64,000 nucleotides of DNA from Bradyrhizobium sp. (GCF_027307225.1 NZ_DAHUXJ010000053.1:38357-102356), one strand, 5' to 3'; shown: positions 43,976 to 52,953, counted from the stretch's first letter. A program made the numbers and translations. The notes: generated by a model not told the origin, from the letters alone.

Positions 43976-44110
43976 ATGATGAATGACATGATGCCTGGAA
44001 TGATATGGGGCATGGGGCTCGTCTGGTTGCTCGTAGTGGTCGTCTTGATCCTGGCCGCGGCCACGCTGATCAAATATCTTCGCACCGGCAGCAAGGAACA
44101 CCGGCTGTGA
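43976..44110 (+). CDS. Met-rich membrane micro-protein (44 aa)
   Basis: 44 residues. The N-terminus MMNDMMPGMIWGMG has six methionines in 14 residues; the rest is a single membrane helix (LVWLLVVVVLILAAATLIKYL) and a basic tail GSKEHRL. GAGG precedes the ATG by seven bases. Its TGA overlaps the GTG start of the next gene (GTGA). Tiny proteins with an N-terminal Met-Gly-Trp cluster and one helix commonly sit in copper clusters and could bind Cu(I). Too short for usual gene finders. Confidence 0.75.
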   Translation: MMNDMMPGMIWGMGLVWLLVVVVLILAAATLIKYLRTGSKEHRL

Positions 44111-44499
44111 AACAGCTCGCGCCCATTGCATTCACCGTTGGAGATTACTTGATCGGAGCAGCCATCGGCGTGGTGACGGCGATCGTGGTCCGTCTGGCGA
44201 TCTCGCCCGGGCTCGACATGGTGATCGGCATGCTCGTAGGCACCGCGATCGGACTGATCGTTCAAGCGTTGCTGGGGCTCATCCTGTCACCGGTGTTAGG
44301 GCTAATGGAGACGATGGTGCCGGGAATGTTGATCGGAATGTACGGCGGCATGCTCTTCGGCATGCGAGACTCGATGGGCGCCGGTTCGAGAACGCTCCTT
44401 GCCGCGGCAGCCGTCGGAGCGCTGTTCGGTGTGATCGTCGTCCTCGGCGTCAAGATCTACGACCGCTGCCTGCGCGGCATCGTCCTCGACGCCACGTGA
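44107..44499 (+). CDS. Integral membrane protein, Met-rich, of the copper module
   Basis: 130 residues, about four helices (LIGAAIGVVTAIVVRLAI; MVIGMLVGTAIGLIVQALLGLIL; LMETMVPGMLIGMYGGMLFGM; LLAAAAVGALFGVIVVLGVKIY). The third helix region has seven Met among 21 residues with Gly-Met repeats, which suits Cu(I) passage. The GTG start is chosen because it overlaps the stop of the micro-protein. The family is not recognised. Followed at 13 bases by the methyltransferase gene. Confidence 0.72.
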   Translation: MKQLAPIAFTVGDYLIGAAIGVVTAIVVRLAISPGLDMVIGMLVGTAIGLIVQALLGLILSPVLGLMETMVPGMLIGMYGGMLFGMRDSMGAGSRTLLAAAAVGALFGVIVVLGVKIYDRCLRGIVLDAT

Positions 44500-44512
44500 A
44501 CGGAGGACCATC

Positions 44513-45154
44513 ATGGATTCAGCCACACAGCGGAAATGGGACGAGGCCAGCCGCACCTACGACTTTTTCACGTTTGGCGAGGACCGCCGTCTCGGTCAGC
44601 ACAAGCAGCGACTGTTCAGCAAGGCTCGGGGTGAGACACTTCTGGTCGCAGCCGGTACCGGCAACGATTTCAAGTTCTTTCCTCCCGGCATGCACATCAC
44701 CGGGATCGACATCAGCCCCCAGATGATCGAGCGCGCGCGGCGGAAGGCGGCAAGCTATTCCGGCCGGATCGATCTCGCGGTCAAGGACGCGTGCAACCTC
44801 GATATCCCGGATTCAAGCTTCGATACGATCGTCACCGTCTTCACCTTCTGCTCTGTGCCACGACCGATCGTCGGATTGAAGGAGCTTCATCGCGTGCTGA
44901 AGCCGGATGGGCAACTCCTCATGATGGAGCATGTGCGTAGTGCGTTCGGGCCGCTCGGCGTCATGATGGATCTGCTGACGCCGCTTTCCCGTCGGCTGGG
45001 TCCCGAACTCAATCGCGACACTATCGGGAATGTTCAAAAGGCCGGATTCCGCCTGCGCCGCGTCGAGAACGCCTATCTCGACGTCGTGAAGATCATCGAG
45101 GCGGTACATGCAACGGCGCCTGAAGTGAAGAACGAAGCGGGAGTGATCTCATGA
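44513..45154 (+). CDS. Class I SAM-dependent methyltransferase (UbiE-like)
   Basis: 213 residues. SAM-binding loop VAAGTGNDFKFF (motif I E/D-x-GxGxG form TLLVAAGTGND), acidic strand-2 end ITGIDISPQMIERARRKA, and post-motif VKDACNLDIPDSSFDTIVTVFTFCSVP, close to the UbiE/phosphatidylethanolamine N-methyltransferase group. In a copper/cytochrome module it may methylate a lipid, quinone or metal-related substrate; this is inference. GGAGG ribosome site. ATGA overlap with the cytochrome gene. Confidence 0.85.
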   Translation: MDSATQRKWDEASRTYDFFTFGEDRRLGQHKQRLFSKARGETLLVAAGTGNDFKFFPPGMHITGIDISPQMIERARRKAASYSGRIDLAVKDACNLDIPDSSFDTIVTVFTFCSVPRPIVGLKELHRVLKPDGQLLMMEHVRSAFGPLGVMMDLLTPLSRRLGPELNRDTIGNVQKAGFRLRRVENAYLDVVKIIEAVHATAPEVKNEAGVIS

Positions 45155-45864
45155 AGGTACAAGTCGTGATAGCTTTTGTGACGATGGTGCTCGCATCGCC
45201 CCTGCTAGCGCAGCAAGGTGATGCTTCCCGCGGCGAGCGCGATTTCCGCGTGTGCGCGCCCTGCCATTCGCTTGAACCCGATCGCAACATGACCGGGCCG
45301 AGCCTCGCCGGTCTTTGGGGACGCAAGGCAGGGTCGCTGCCGAGTTTCGAGCGCTATTCCGACGCTCTCAAATCCTCTGGGATCATCTGGGACGACCGCT
45401 CACTCGATGGATGGCTGACCGATCCCGAACGGATGGTGCCGGACAATGAAATGCCATTCAACGGAATCAAGGATGCCCGCGAGCGCGGCGACCTGCTCGC
45501 CTTCCTGAAGGAAGCGACCAAACCGGGCGCCGCGCCGCAGCAGAACGCTCAAGCGCAAACGGGCGGCATGGGGGGCATGGGCGGAATGATGCGCGGCGGA
45601 AACGACACCAACCTGAAGAATCTTGAGCCGGCCAGGCAAGTCAAAGCCATCACCTATTGTCACGACAGCTACCGCGTGACTACCGCCAATGGAAAGACAC
45701 GGCACTTTTGGGAACGCAACCTGCGCTTCATGACGGACTCCAGCAGGGATGGGCCGCAAAGCGGAGTGCCCGCGATCATGCCTGCCGGGATGTTGGGCGA
45801 TCGCGCCGCCGTGATTTTCGCCGCGCCGGAAGAGATCACCAAGATGATCGAACAGAGCTGTTAA
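45151..45864 (+). CDS. Cytochrome c with Met/Gly-rich linker and extra C-terminal domain
   Basis: 237 residues. Signal peptide (to SPLLA), class I cytochrome c domain with C35-A-P-C38-H39 and axial Met candidate in DNEMPFNGI, then a linker GGMGGMGGMMRGG (about 140-152) and a further domain of about 85 residues: VKAITYCHDSYRVTTANGKTRHFWERNLRF, and GVPAIMPAGMLGDRAAVIFAAPEEITKMIEQSC. Its two cysteines (ITYCHDS and final QSC) could form a disulfide. The extra domain is not one I can name. Last gene of the coupled module. Confidence 0.83.
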   Translation: MKVQVVIAFVTMVLASPLLAQQGDASRGERDFRVCAPCHSLEPDRNMTGPSLAGLWGRKAGSLPSFERYSDALKSSGIIWDDRSLDGWLTDPERMVPDNEMPFNGIKDARERGDLLAFLKEATKPGAAPQQNAQAQTGGMGGMGGMMRGGNDTNLKNLEPARQVKAITYCHDSYRVTTANGKTRHFWERNLRFMTDSSRDGPQSGVPAIMPAGMLGDRAAVIFAAPEEITKMIEQSC

Positions 45865-46128
45865 GTCATGCCGCGGCTGGATGGACATTCGCGTTTTGCG
45901 GGCGCTTGTTAGAAAACGGGAAGCCTGGAAGTGGAGTTAGTGTTGCTTCCGCTCGGCATGGCCTTCGTCATGAGATGGGAGATCCTCTGGCCGCTGATGA
46001 GCGTTGGCGCGCCACTCGGAACAAAAACTGCGAACTCTTATAAGATTGAGATTGCGACTTAATTTCAAATGCGATCGCCTTCTAGGCGGCGCCACAGAAT
46101 CGATATTCGCCACGGACAGGCCACTCTG
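45865..46128. other. Convergent intergenic region
   Basis: 264 bases between the cytochrome gene and the SWIM gene. I see no terminator with a T run, repeat or convincing small gene. Confidence 0.45.
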
Positions 46129-47037
46129 CTAAGAACCGCGTCGTGCGCCTCCCTTCCCGGCGGTGGGAGAGCTTGCGTTGCGCCCGGACTTTTTCCGAAT
46201 CCCAAGCGGTGATTTGCTTTTCTTCGCCGATGCCTTTGTTGCGACGGGCGCGGCATTCCCCTTTGATGTCCCCGACGCCCGGTGCCGCGTTGGCGCCGAG
46301 CGAACGTGGGTATCGAACGCAGCAGATGCGGCCATCTCCAGCCCGAACAGCGCTGCAACATCGCTGTCACCGAGCAGCTTGGCGGAGCTGGGCACAGCTT
46401 TGGTTCGCACGAGATCCTGTCCGGCATCGGCGAGCAATTCATTCTCGTCCACGCCGCGCAACACGAAGAGGAGTTCAGGCTCTTCGTCAAGTCTGGCGCC
46501 AACGCCATAGAGCGCCGCCGCAACGTGCTTGCACATGTCTGCCCAGTCCGGACAGCTACAGGACAGCTTGATTTCTTCAGGCGATGGAAACAAGCCGTCG
46601 CCCTCCCGGCAGACTCGGTCCATGATTCCCTTGGCCAAGCGGCCTTGCAGAAGTTCAACCAGCGAGTCGATCCCGCCCGCGCAATCCCGACAGATAGCCT
46701 TCCATCGCATGGCCTCGACCGGCGCGATGGCGATTTTGATTTCGTAGAGCGTCGAACCCGCGACCATCGCAGCTACCGCACCCTTTGCGATTTGTAGATC
46801 CAGGACGGAGCCGTTGCGGACATAGGTTCGGCCACGTGGCAAGCGGGTCGCATAGTCGCTATAACGCTCGAGGTTGGTGCACCACGCCTTGCCCCAGAAG
46901 GTCTTGGCAATCGTGCGGCCCTCGATCGTTACGGGGGCAACCGATTGTCCTCGTTTCCGGAGCTTGGCCAGTTCGCGCGCTGCTTGTCGCCGCTTCGCGG
47001 CCACAGGAACATATGGATGCCAATCAAAATAGCTCAT
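46129..47037 (-). CDS. SWIM zinc-finger protein
   Basis: 302 residues. The SWIM motif CxCxnCxH is seen as CSCPDWADMCKHVAAALY in the middle; the N-terminal part (WHPYVPVAAKRRQAARELAKLRKRG, TFWGKAWCTNLERYSDYATRLPRGRTYVRNGSVLDL) is the conserved domain found in SWIM proteins encoded beside SNF2 helicases. The Lys/Ala/Ser-rich tail suits nucleic-acid binding. The start overlaps the helicase stop (ATGA), so they are coupled and probably work together. Confidence 0.88.
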   Translation of the reverse strand: MSYFDWHPYVPVAAKRRQAARELAKLRKRGQSVAPVTIEGRTIAKTFWGKAWCTNLERYSDYATRLPRGRTYVRNGSVLDLQIAKGAVAAMVAGSTLYEIKIAIAPVEAMRWKAICRDCAGGIDSLVELLQGRLAKGIMDRVCREGDGLFPSPEEIKLSCSCPDWADMCKHVAAALYGVGARLDEEPELLFVLRGVDENELLADAGQDLVRTKAVPSSAKLLGDSDVAALFGLEMAASAAFDTHVRSAPTRHRASGTSKGNAAPVATKASAKKSKSPLGIRKKSGRNASSPTAGKGGARRGS

Positions 47038-49832
47038 CCGGCTACTTCCCCTTTCGCTGCGTTCAGATCGAGGGCGACGAGCTTCAGCAGTTCCTCGTCC
47101 TTCATCTCGGTCAGCGCCACTTCGGATGTCGAGCCCAGCAAATCGCCGGCAAGTTGCTTCTTCGACTCGATCAGCTTGTCGATCTTGTCCTCCACGGTGC
47201 CCCGGCAAATGAACTTATGCACCAGGACATTCTTAGTCTGACCGATTCGGAAAGCTCTGTCTGTCGCTTGATTTTCGACGGCCGGGTTCCACCACCGGTC
47301 GAAATGAACGACATGCGAGGCGGCCGTGAGGTTGAGCCCCGCGCCACCCGCCTTAAGGGAGAGCACGAAGAACGGGACATTTTCGTCGTCCTGGAACCGG
47401 CGCACCAATTCCTTGCGCTTCTTGACCTCGGTTTCCCCATGCAGGACGAGGCCGGCCCGCCCGAACACGGAGCCCAGGAACGCCGCCAGAGGAGCTGTCG
47501 TCTCCTTGAACTGCGTGAAGATCAACGCCTTCTCCTGCCGGGCGGCCACCACCTCCGCGATGTCGCGCAACCGCTCGAATTTGCCGCTGTCCTGCTCAGC
47601 CCACGCGCCATCGCCGAGCCACTGCGAGGGATGGTTGCAGATTTGTTTCAGCCGCATCAGAAGAGCGAGCACCAGACCTTTTCGCTGCATCCCGTCGAAA
47701 TCGTCAAGCTGCCGCGCCAGTTCCTGCACCGCTTGCTGGTAGAGCGCCGCCTGCATACGGCTCAGGGAACAAAAGGCATTGATCTCGGTCTTGTCGGGCA
47801 GATCGGCGATGACGCTCTTGTCGGTCTTCAGGCGCCGCAGGATATAGGGGCGCACCAGATCGCGGAGCGGCCCGTAAGGGTTATGCGGCCGATCGGCGAG
47901 GCCTTTGACAAAGGACGAAAACTGCTTTGACGATCCCAACAGTCCGGGATTGATGAAGTCGAAGATCGACCAGAGGTCGCCGAGGCGATTCTCGACGGGC
48001 GTGCCAGTCAGGGCAATGCGCGTATCGGCCTTGAGCTGCTTGACCATCCTGGTCTGCTTGGCGGCCGGATTCTTGATCGCCTGCGCCTCGTCGAGCACGA
48101 CCATTCGCCACGGCACGGTCGCGAGCGACGGCCAGCGCGCCAGAAACCCGTAGCTGGTGATCACCAGGTCTGTGTCTGCCAGCATCTCTGCATCGGGATT
48201 GCCCGCGTCGTCCACGCTCAACAGTTCGGCCGGTGCAGCCGATGGGTGGGCCACGCGCGCCGTCAAGTCCGGCGCAAATCGGGCAATTTCCGAAACCCAA
48301 TTGGCCAGCAGCGATGCCGGGGCCACAAGAAGGCATGGCCGTCGCCTGTCTTTGGTCTCGCGCTTCAACACGAGCAGAAGCGACAGGACCTGGATGGTCT
48401 TGCCGAGCCCCATGTCGTCCGCAAGGCATGCCCCGAGCCTGAGCTGAGCGAGCAAATAGAGCCATTGCACGCCCGCCAGTTGGTACGGCCGCAATGCGCC
48501 TCGAAGAGATTTGCCGGGATCAATCCGGGCAAGCCCGTCGGGGCGGCGCAACGCCGCCAATGTTTGCGCCAGCCAGGGACCCGCCACGGTCTGGCTCCAG
48601 TCGATATCCGCCTGTCCACCGGAATCTTTCTCGGCGATGTTGGCGCCGGCCAGCATGCGCATCGCCTCGCCGAACGACAGGCCGCCGCTGGCGGCGTGCC
48701 GTTCGACTGCCTCGAAATCATCGAGGGTCCGGCGCAGACGTTCATGGTCGACCTCGACCCATTTGCCGCGGATCAGGATCAGTCCGTCGGACTGTGCGAG
48801 CAGCCGCTTGATTTCGGCCGCCGAGAGCTTTTCGCCGTCGAGCGTCACTTCCATCCGGAAGTCGAGCAACGCATCCATCCCCATCTGCGATGGCGCCCGC
48901 CCCCCGATCGTCGCCTTGACTTGCGCGCGCGCCGGACGGTTCAAACGCCAACTCGCCGGCATCCGCACGGCGACCCCGGCGCTTTCGAGCGCGGGCACGT
49001 CTTTCAGGAATTGCAGCGCCTGCTGCGGGCTCCAGCGTAGCGGATGATAGATCTCGCCGGCGTCGACCATGACCTTCAACCAGGCGCAGTGCTCGGCGGC
49101 GCGCTGGACGGGCAGCAACAGCGACAGCAGGCGCGCGCGATTTTTCGCGCCGGCATATTCCTGCAAGGCCTTGCCGAGAGGCACATGCTGGGGCTTGGCC
49201 TGGACGGAAAGCCGCGTCGTGTAGGTGACCATGAACGCGAAGGGGGCAACTTCGTCCCGCCTGTTCTCGGCAAGATTGAAATGGACGCGACCAATCAGGT
49301 TCCAGGCAGGATGTCGGCCTTTGAGGAACTCCTGCACGGAGAGCCCGGCGTCAGCCAGTTCGGCATCAAAGGCTGCATCCATGTCTCGCCAAAGATCGGT
49401 CAGGACATCGGCGCTCAGGTATTCGCCGCCCGTCATGGGCGGAACGGCCGCCGCCAGTTGCTCCAGTTCGCCATCCGTCGGAGCTGCAACGGGCGGCTTG
49501 GCGGACCGCTCCGCGATCTCGGAAACGGCGCAAAGCGCGGTTACGTAGCGGGCTCCGAACTCTCGCCAATACGACAGCACGGGAGGTAAAATCGTTCCGA
49601 CTTCATCGGCGCCCAGGCGCAACAGGCCATGTCCAGGCCCCCGCTGGAAGGCTTCCGCCAGATCAGGATGCTCTTCGTGCTCCAGCCCAGGCGCGTCCCC
49701 CGCCTCCCTGAGAATCAATTGACCGCGCGGGGTAAGAACAGGCGCCAGCATCATGATCGGATCATTTTTGCGATTTGCGGCGGATGGAGGCGGGATAGCC
49801 TGTTGACGGGACTGATCGGGATCATCGATCAT
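47034..49832 (-). CDS. SNF2/DEAD-box helicase
   Basis: 932 residues. N-terminal SNF2_N-linked region of about 430 residues, then SF2 helicase: Q-like LRPYQLAGVQWLYLLAQLRLGACLADDMGLGKTIQVLSLL (Walker A DDMGLGKT), Walker B MVVLDEAQAIKN, motif III LTGTPVENRLGDLWSIFDF, and the C-terminal half with VLSLKAGGAGLNLTAASHVVHFDRWWNPAVENQATDRAFRIGQ (motifs V and VI). It is an ATP-dependent dsDNA translocase. Paired with SWIM, a combination widespread in bacteria with roles proposed in repair or anti-phage defence. An internal Met 26 codons in is an alternative start. Confidence 0.93.
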   Translation of the reverse strand: MIDDPDQSRQQAIPPPSAANRKNDPIMMLAPVLTPRGQLILREAGDAPGLEHEEHPDLAEAFQRGPGHGLLRLGADEVGTILPPVLSYWREFGARYVTALCAVSEIAERSAKPPVAAPTDGELEQLAAAVPPMTGGEYLSADVLTDLWRDMDAAFDAELADAGLSVQEFLKGRHPAWNLIGRVHFNLAENRRDEVAPFAFMVTYTTRLSVQAKPQHVPLGKALQEYAGAKNRARLLSLLLPVQRAAEHCAWLKVMVDAGEIYHPLRWSPQQALQFLKDVPALESAGVAVRMPASWRLNRPARAQVKATIGGRAPSQMGMDALLDFRMEVTLDGEKLSAAEIKRLLAQSDGLILIRGKWVEVDHERLRRTLDDFEAVERHAASGGLSFGEAMRMLAGANIAEKDSGGQADIDWSQTVAGPWLAQTLAALRRPDGLARIDPGKSLRGALRPYQLAGVQWLYLLAQLRLGACLADDMGLGKTIQVLSLLLVLKRETKDRRRPCLLVAPASLLANWVSEIARFAPDLTARVAHPSAAPAELLSVDDAGNPDAEMLADTDLVITSYGFLARWPSLATVPWRMVVLDEAQAIKNPAAKQTRMVKQLKADTRIALTGTPVENRLGDLWSIFDFINPGLLGSSKQFSSFVKGLADRPHNPYGPLRDLVRPYILRRLKTDKSVIADLPDKTEINAFCSLSRMQAALYQQAVQELARQLDDFDGMQRKGLVLALLMRLKQICNHPSQWLGDGAWAEQDSGKFERLRDIAEVVAARQEKALIFTQFKETTAPLAAFLGSVFGRAGLVLHGETEVKKRKELVRRFQDDENVPFFVLSLKAGGAGLNLTAASHVVHFDRWWNPAVENQATDRAFRIGQTKNVLVHKFICRGTVEDKIDKLIESKKQLAGDLLGSTSEVALTEMKDEELLKLVALDLNAAKGEVAG

Positions 49833-49882
49833 AGCCTGGATCTTTATCCAAACGATACCTGACCAAGCAGCAGCCGAAAACC

Positions 49883-50314
49883 ATGCCCGTGAGTATGGGG
49901 GACATTGCGCAGGCCTTCGAGTTCGCCAACACCGGCGGCAACCTGGGCGAATTTCTTGCTTTCGTCTGCAAGGCGACCGGCACGATCTACTATCAAACCG
50001 ATTTTCCAGACGTAGCCGGGATGAACGACGAACTGCCGGACGACATCGACGACGAGGAGAAATATGTCGCGCTCCCGGACAAACGGGAACTCGGGCTCGG
50101 CAAGCCGCTGGTGCTGAACTTTGCTCGCGAGTTCCTGCCGGACGATTTCGACGACGTCTGCGATTGCTTCGGCAGGCGTGGTGCCTACCAGAAATTCAAG
50201 TCTCTGCTCGCCAGACGCGGCGCGATCGATCAATGGCACGCCTTCGAAGCCAAAGCCACCGAGCAGGCGTTGCGCGATTGGTGCGCGCTACATTCGATCG
50301 AGATCGTCGGCTGA
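49883..50314 (+). CDS. UPF0158 family protein
   Basis: 143 residues, acidic. Matches the UPF0158 pattern: MGDIAQAFEFANTGGNLGEFLAFVCKATGTIYYQTDF at the N-terminus, PLVLNFAREFLPDDFDDVCDCFGRRGAYQKFKSLLARRGAIDQWHAFEA in the middle, and WCALHSIEIVG at the end. Function is not established. Divergent from the SNF2 gene. A second ATG five codons in could be used. Confidence 0.82.
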   Translation: MPVSMGDIAQAFEFANTGGNLGEFLAFVCKATGTIYYQTDFPDVAGMNDELPDDIDDEEKYVALPDKRELGLGKPLVLNFAREFLPDDFDDVCDCFGRRGAYQKFKSLLARRGAIDQWHAFEAKATEQALRDWCALHSIEIVG

Positions 50315-50664
50315 TTTGGCCGCCTTTGATTCGTCGGGGCGTTAGTGCGGCATCCAATTCTCCACCGGCGATCGAAATCGAGGAGTGGGCTGCGCTGTGG
50401 CCGGCCGACGCGGCATTCGGCGGCCCAGAGGATCAGTGCGGCGATATCGAATAGTCACGTGTGAAATCGTAGCTGGCGCTCCTTGGGGAAGGTGCCGGCC
50501 CACCAGCAAGTGCCGATAAAACAAGCACAAATCAGCTTGCCTGTCCCATAATGCTACCACCGTCTGCTGCCACTCACAAGCGTGGTTTCGTGTCAACATG
50601 CCTCTGCGAGCCGAGCATCATCACAGCGCCGTGTCACATCAGCGGAGAGGATTAGTTGAAGCCC
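50315..50664. other. Intergenic region at the edge of the AIPR gene
   Basis: 350 bases with lower GC towards the AIPR end. No gene, terminator or copy of the tRNA-Glu 3' end could be seen by eye, so a left attachment site was not found here. Confidence 0.45.
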
Positions 50665-52482
50665 TCAATTCAAGGGAATGTCTCCAAGAGGCTCACGGAC
50701 AGCCAATACAGAATCCTTGAGTATCTCCGCGATGTGGCTTGGTGTCTCCCGCCCTCGCATCCAGTTTCTATGTACAAAATTCTTGTCGTGCTTCTTGCTA
50801 ATCTTGTACGCCGTAATCACTCCAGACTTTGCGTCTCGGTAGATCTGAAGCAAAATCTTCCCTCGTGCGTCTTCGCCTAGTGTCCAGTCGCCCTTGTAGA
50901 GTTTGCGAAGCTGCGCTTTCCACGCCCCGTTGGGGTAGTAATGCTCGAACACCTTCCGTGCGGCGAAGATTAGCACCCACTTTCTCTCCAAAGCCGCTTT
51001 CGCATCGTGATCGGTCTCCGAACTTCGATCCTCCCGCATGCGGACACCAAACTCCTTTGCGAGCCAATAAACGGCGGCTCTCAAACGAAACTCGTCCTCC
51101 GGCATTCGCTCCCACTTTGACTGACCGTCTCCAAATATCTTGTTGTAGCCACCCGAGACATCATCAAACAAAAACGAAGTGGAACCTGAGAACGCCACCG
51201 GGTCTTCTAAAAATGCATAGACCGTTTTAGCAAACTCCTCGAGGCGCACGAGTTCTGAGTTCTTCGGCGGGCTATCTGTCCGCTTGGGAACATACACCAC
51301 ATGCCGACCGCGGTAGGTCAGCGCCTTAAATTGCTCCTTCAGGTTCTCTTGTACGGCATCGTTGCTTCTGAAGTCGGAGACCTTTACGACGTTCTGCGTG
51401 TTATTGAACTGCGTAATTTGCTCTCGCATCTTATGAGACGCCCCGTACCCACCAGAGATTTCAGTAATCCGCACAAGTACCGTCGGCGGATGAGTCGCCC
51501 ACCGGTCTATCCCCTCTCGCGACCTTGCAGCGTTTACCAGCGCCTTTACCGTTTGAGCGCCATTGATGACTTGAAGTCCAGTTACGTCGATTTGTTTCTC
51601 GCTAGCGCTTAACTCACGGCAGAGGCACGATATGCCGTTGTTGAAAAGAAAGAACTCCTCGGCTTTTTCCTTGGCTGACTTTACGATAGCCTTGTTAGTG
51701 TTGGTATTGCCGATAAAATTTCGGATGTTCAGCGAGAAGAGAGAATCTCTTCCTAATGCTTCGTAGGCGCCAACAATTTGCTTGGCGTCTAGCGCCATTA
51801 TAAAGGATCGAAAGTCGCCAGCTTCTACTTCGATTATCGAGGACGCTCCCCGCTTCCCCTTCTGACCGATTGGATAGAGGGTCCATTTTCTATTCGAACC
51901 ACCCGCATCGATTGCTCGGGCACTACGCAGTTCTTCGTTCAGGTCCTGCTCGTCGAGATAAACCCATTCGCATCTCGACTCCAGATCAGGAATATCTGAG
52001 GGATAGCTCGCAGCTTGTTGTGAAAGCTTTCGCGCTTGCCCCTCAAGTTTACCAAACGTCACGAAAATCATCGTGAAAGAGTCATTTTTCCAATCGATTG
52101 AGTATGCCCGATCCAGTAGACGATCATTGCCCTTTAAACTTGGGTCTACCAAACGTTTTAGTATCGACTGGAAATGAGAGATGGTCTCGCCGAGTTCTTT
52201 CGCTCCCTCGCTTCTATATTTCGATTGAATTATTAGGACGTGATTATCATCCCGGTGTATCAGGTCGCACCCTAGGTCATTCGCACCGTCGACGTGAGCC
52301 AGCTCTAAGTCTTCTCCGCTGATTTCTGAACGCACCCTATTGTGGATTTCGCTGATATAAAAATTGGTCAATGCGTATGACTGTTGAACCGCGTTGAGCT
52401 TACCGAATTTTTCTTTCAGGAAGCCCTCAGTAAATCGGACGAATTCGTCTCGCGCTTTAAGTTTCTTTGTCTCAGCAGACAT
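50665..52482 (-). CDS. AIPR-family (abortive phage infection type) protein with Mrr-like nuclease motif
   Basis: 605 residues. N-terminal domain has a PD-(D/E)xK-type signature: D73 in DLGCDLIHRDDNHVLII then Q86-S-K88, the QxK variant seen in Mrr-like nucleases. The middle holds the AIPR motif FFLFNNGISCLCRE and VINGAQTVKALVNAA. C-terminal half is basic and helical. The start is uncertain (ATG at 52482 with GAAGG upstream, or an upstream frame to 52560). It is visibly AT-richer than flanking genes and stands alone beside tRNA-Glu, so likely acquired. It may cleave phage DNA or RNA on infection. Confidence 0.82.
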   Translation of the reverse strand: MSAETKKLKARDEFVRFTEGFLKEKFGKLNAVQQSYALTNFYISEIHNRVRSEISGEDLELAHVDGANDLGCDLIHRDDNHVLIIQSKYRSEGAKELGETISHFQSILKRLVDPSLKGNDRLLDRAYSIDWKNDSFTMIFVTFGKLEGQARKLSQQAASYPSDIPDLESRCEWVYLDEQDLNEELRSARAIDAGGSNRKWTLYPIGQKGKRGASSIIEVEAGDFRSFIMALDAKQIVGAYEALGRDSLFSLNIRNFIGNTNTNKAIVKSAKEKAEEFFLFNNGISCLCRELSASEKQIDVTGLQVINGAQTVKALVNAARSREGIDRWATHPPTVLVRITEISGGYGASHKMREQITQFNNTQNVVKVSDFRSNDAVQENLKEQFKALTYRGRHVVYVPKRTDSPPKNSELVRLEEFAKTVYAFLEDPVAFSGSTSFLFDDVSGGYNKIFGDGQSKWERMPEDEFRLRAAVYWLAKEFGVRMREDRSSETDHDAKAALERKWVLIFAARKVFEHYYPNGAWKAQLRKLYKGDWTLGEDARGKILLQIYRDAKSGVITAYKISKKHDKNFVHRNWMRGRETPSHIAEILKDSVLAVREPLGDIPLN

Positions 52483-52878
52483 CGTTTGGTGCCTTCGCTT
52501 TTGTCGGCTGAGGTAGATACCAGCCCTGTTAAACCTAGCAATCCAGCTTGGCCGTACCAATCCGGCCGTTCCGAGTGACGCGAAATAGGATCTCTCCGAT
52601 TCCTATTTGAGCATTGTCTATAGCCTAAACGGTCTTTTAGATTTTTGGTGCCTAGCGATGCTCTCAGGAAAACCAGACGTAGCTTGGCAAGCTTCTTAAC
52701 AACCACAGCGGCCTTTGCAGGCGCTCAGGCACCTTCCTCTGGGCGTCAGTGCCATGGCTATCTTTGACCAGGCCCATCAGCGCACGCGTTCAAAGCTACG
52801 TCCAGGTGCTACTACCCGAGTGCAGTCAAAGCATAGACTTGTAGGATGTTTTTGAATTATCAGCGCTTCTGAAGCTAC
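52483..52878. other. Intergenic region between AIPR gene and tRNA-Glu
   Basis: 396 bases, AT-richer than the core genome, with no gene, integrase remnant or clear repeat that I can support. Confidence 0.45.
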
Positions 52879-52953
52879 TGGCGCTCCCTAGGGGAATCGA
52901 ACCCCTGTTTCAGCCTTGAGAGGGCCGCGTCCTAACCGCTAGACGAAGGGAGC
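52879..52953 (-). tRNA. tRNA-Glu (anticodon CTC)
   Basis: 75 bases including encoded CCA. Acceptor GCTCCCT/AGGGAGC, D arm with TAGCGGTTAGGAC, anticodon stem-loop with loop CTCTCAA giving anticodon CTC, variable GAAAC, and T arm AGGGG-TTCGATT-CCCCT. G discriminator. The minus-strand 3' end faces the AIPR gene, the usual geometry for an integration site. Confidence 0.95.

Noticed and set aside
45959..46063. Short plus-strand frame MAFVMRWEILWPLM... after the cytochrome gene
   Set aside because: No ribosome site, no recognisable family, and high chance of a random frame.
50315..52878. Attachment-site duplicate of the tRNA-Glu 3' end
   Set aside because: No repeat of the T-arm/acceptor sequence was found by eye on the far side of the AIPR gene; island status stays an inference.
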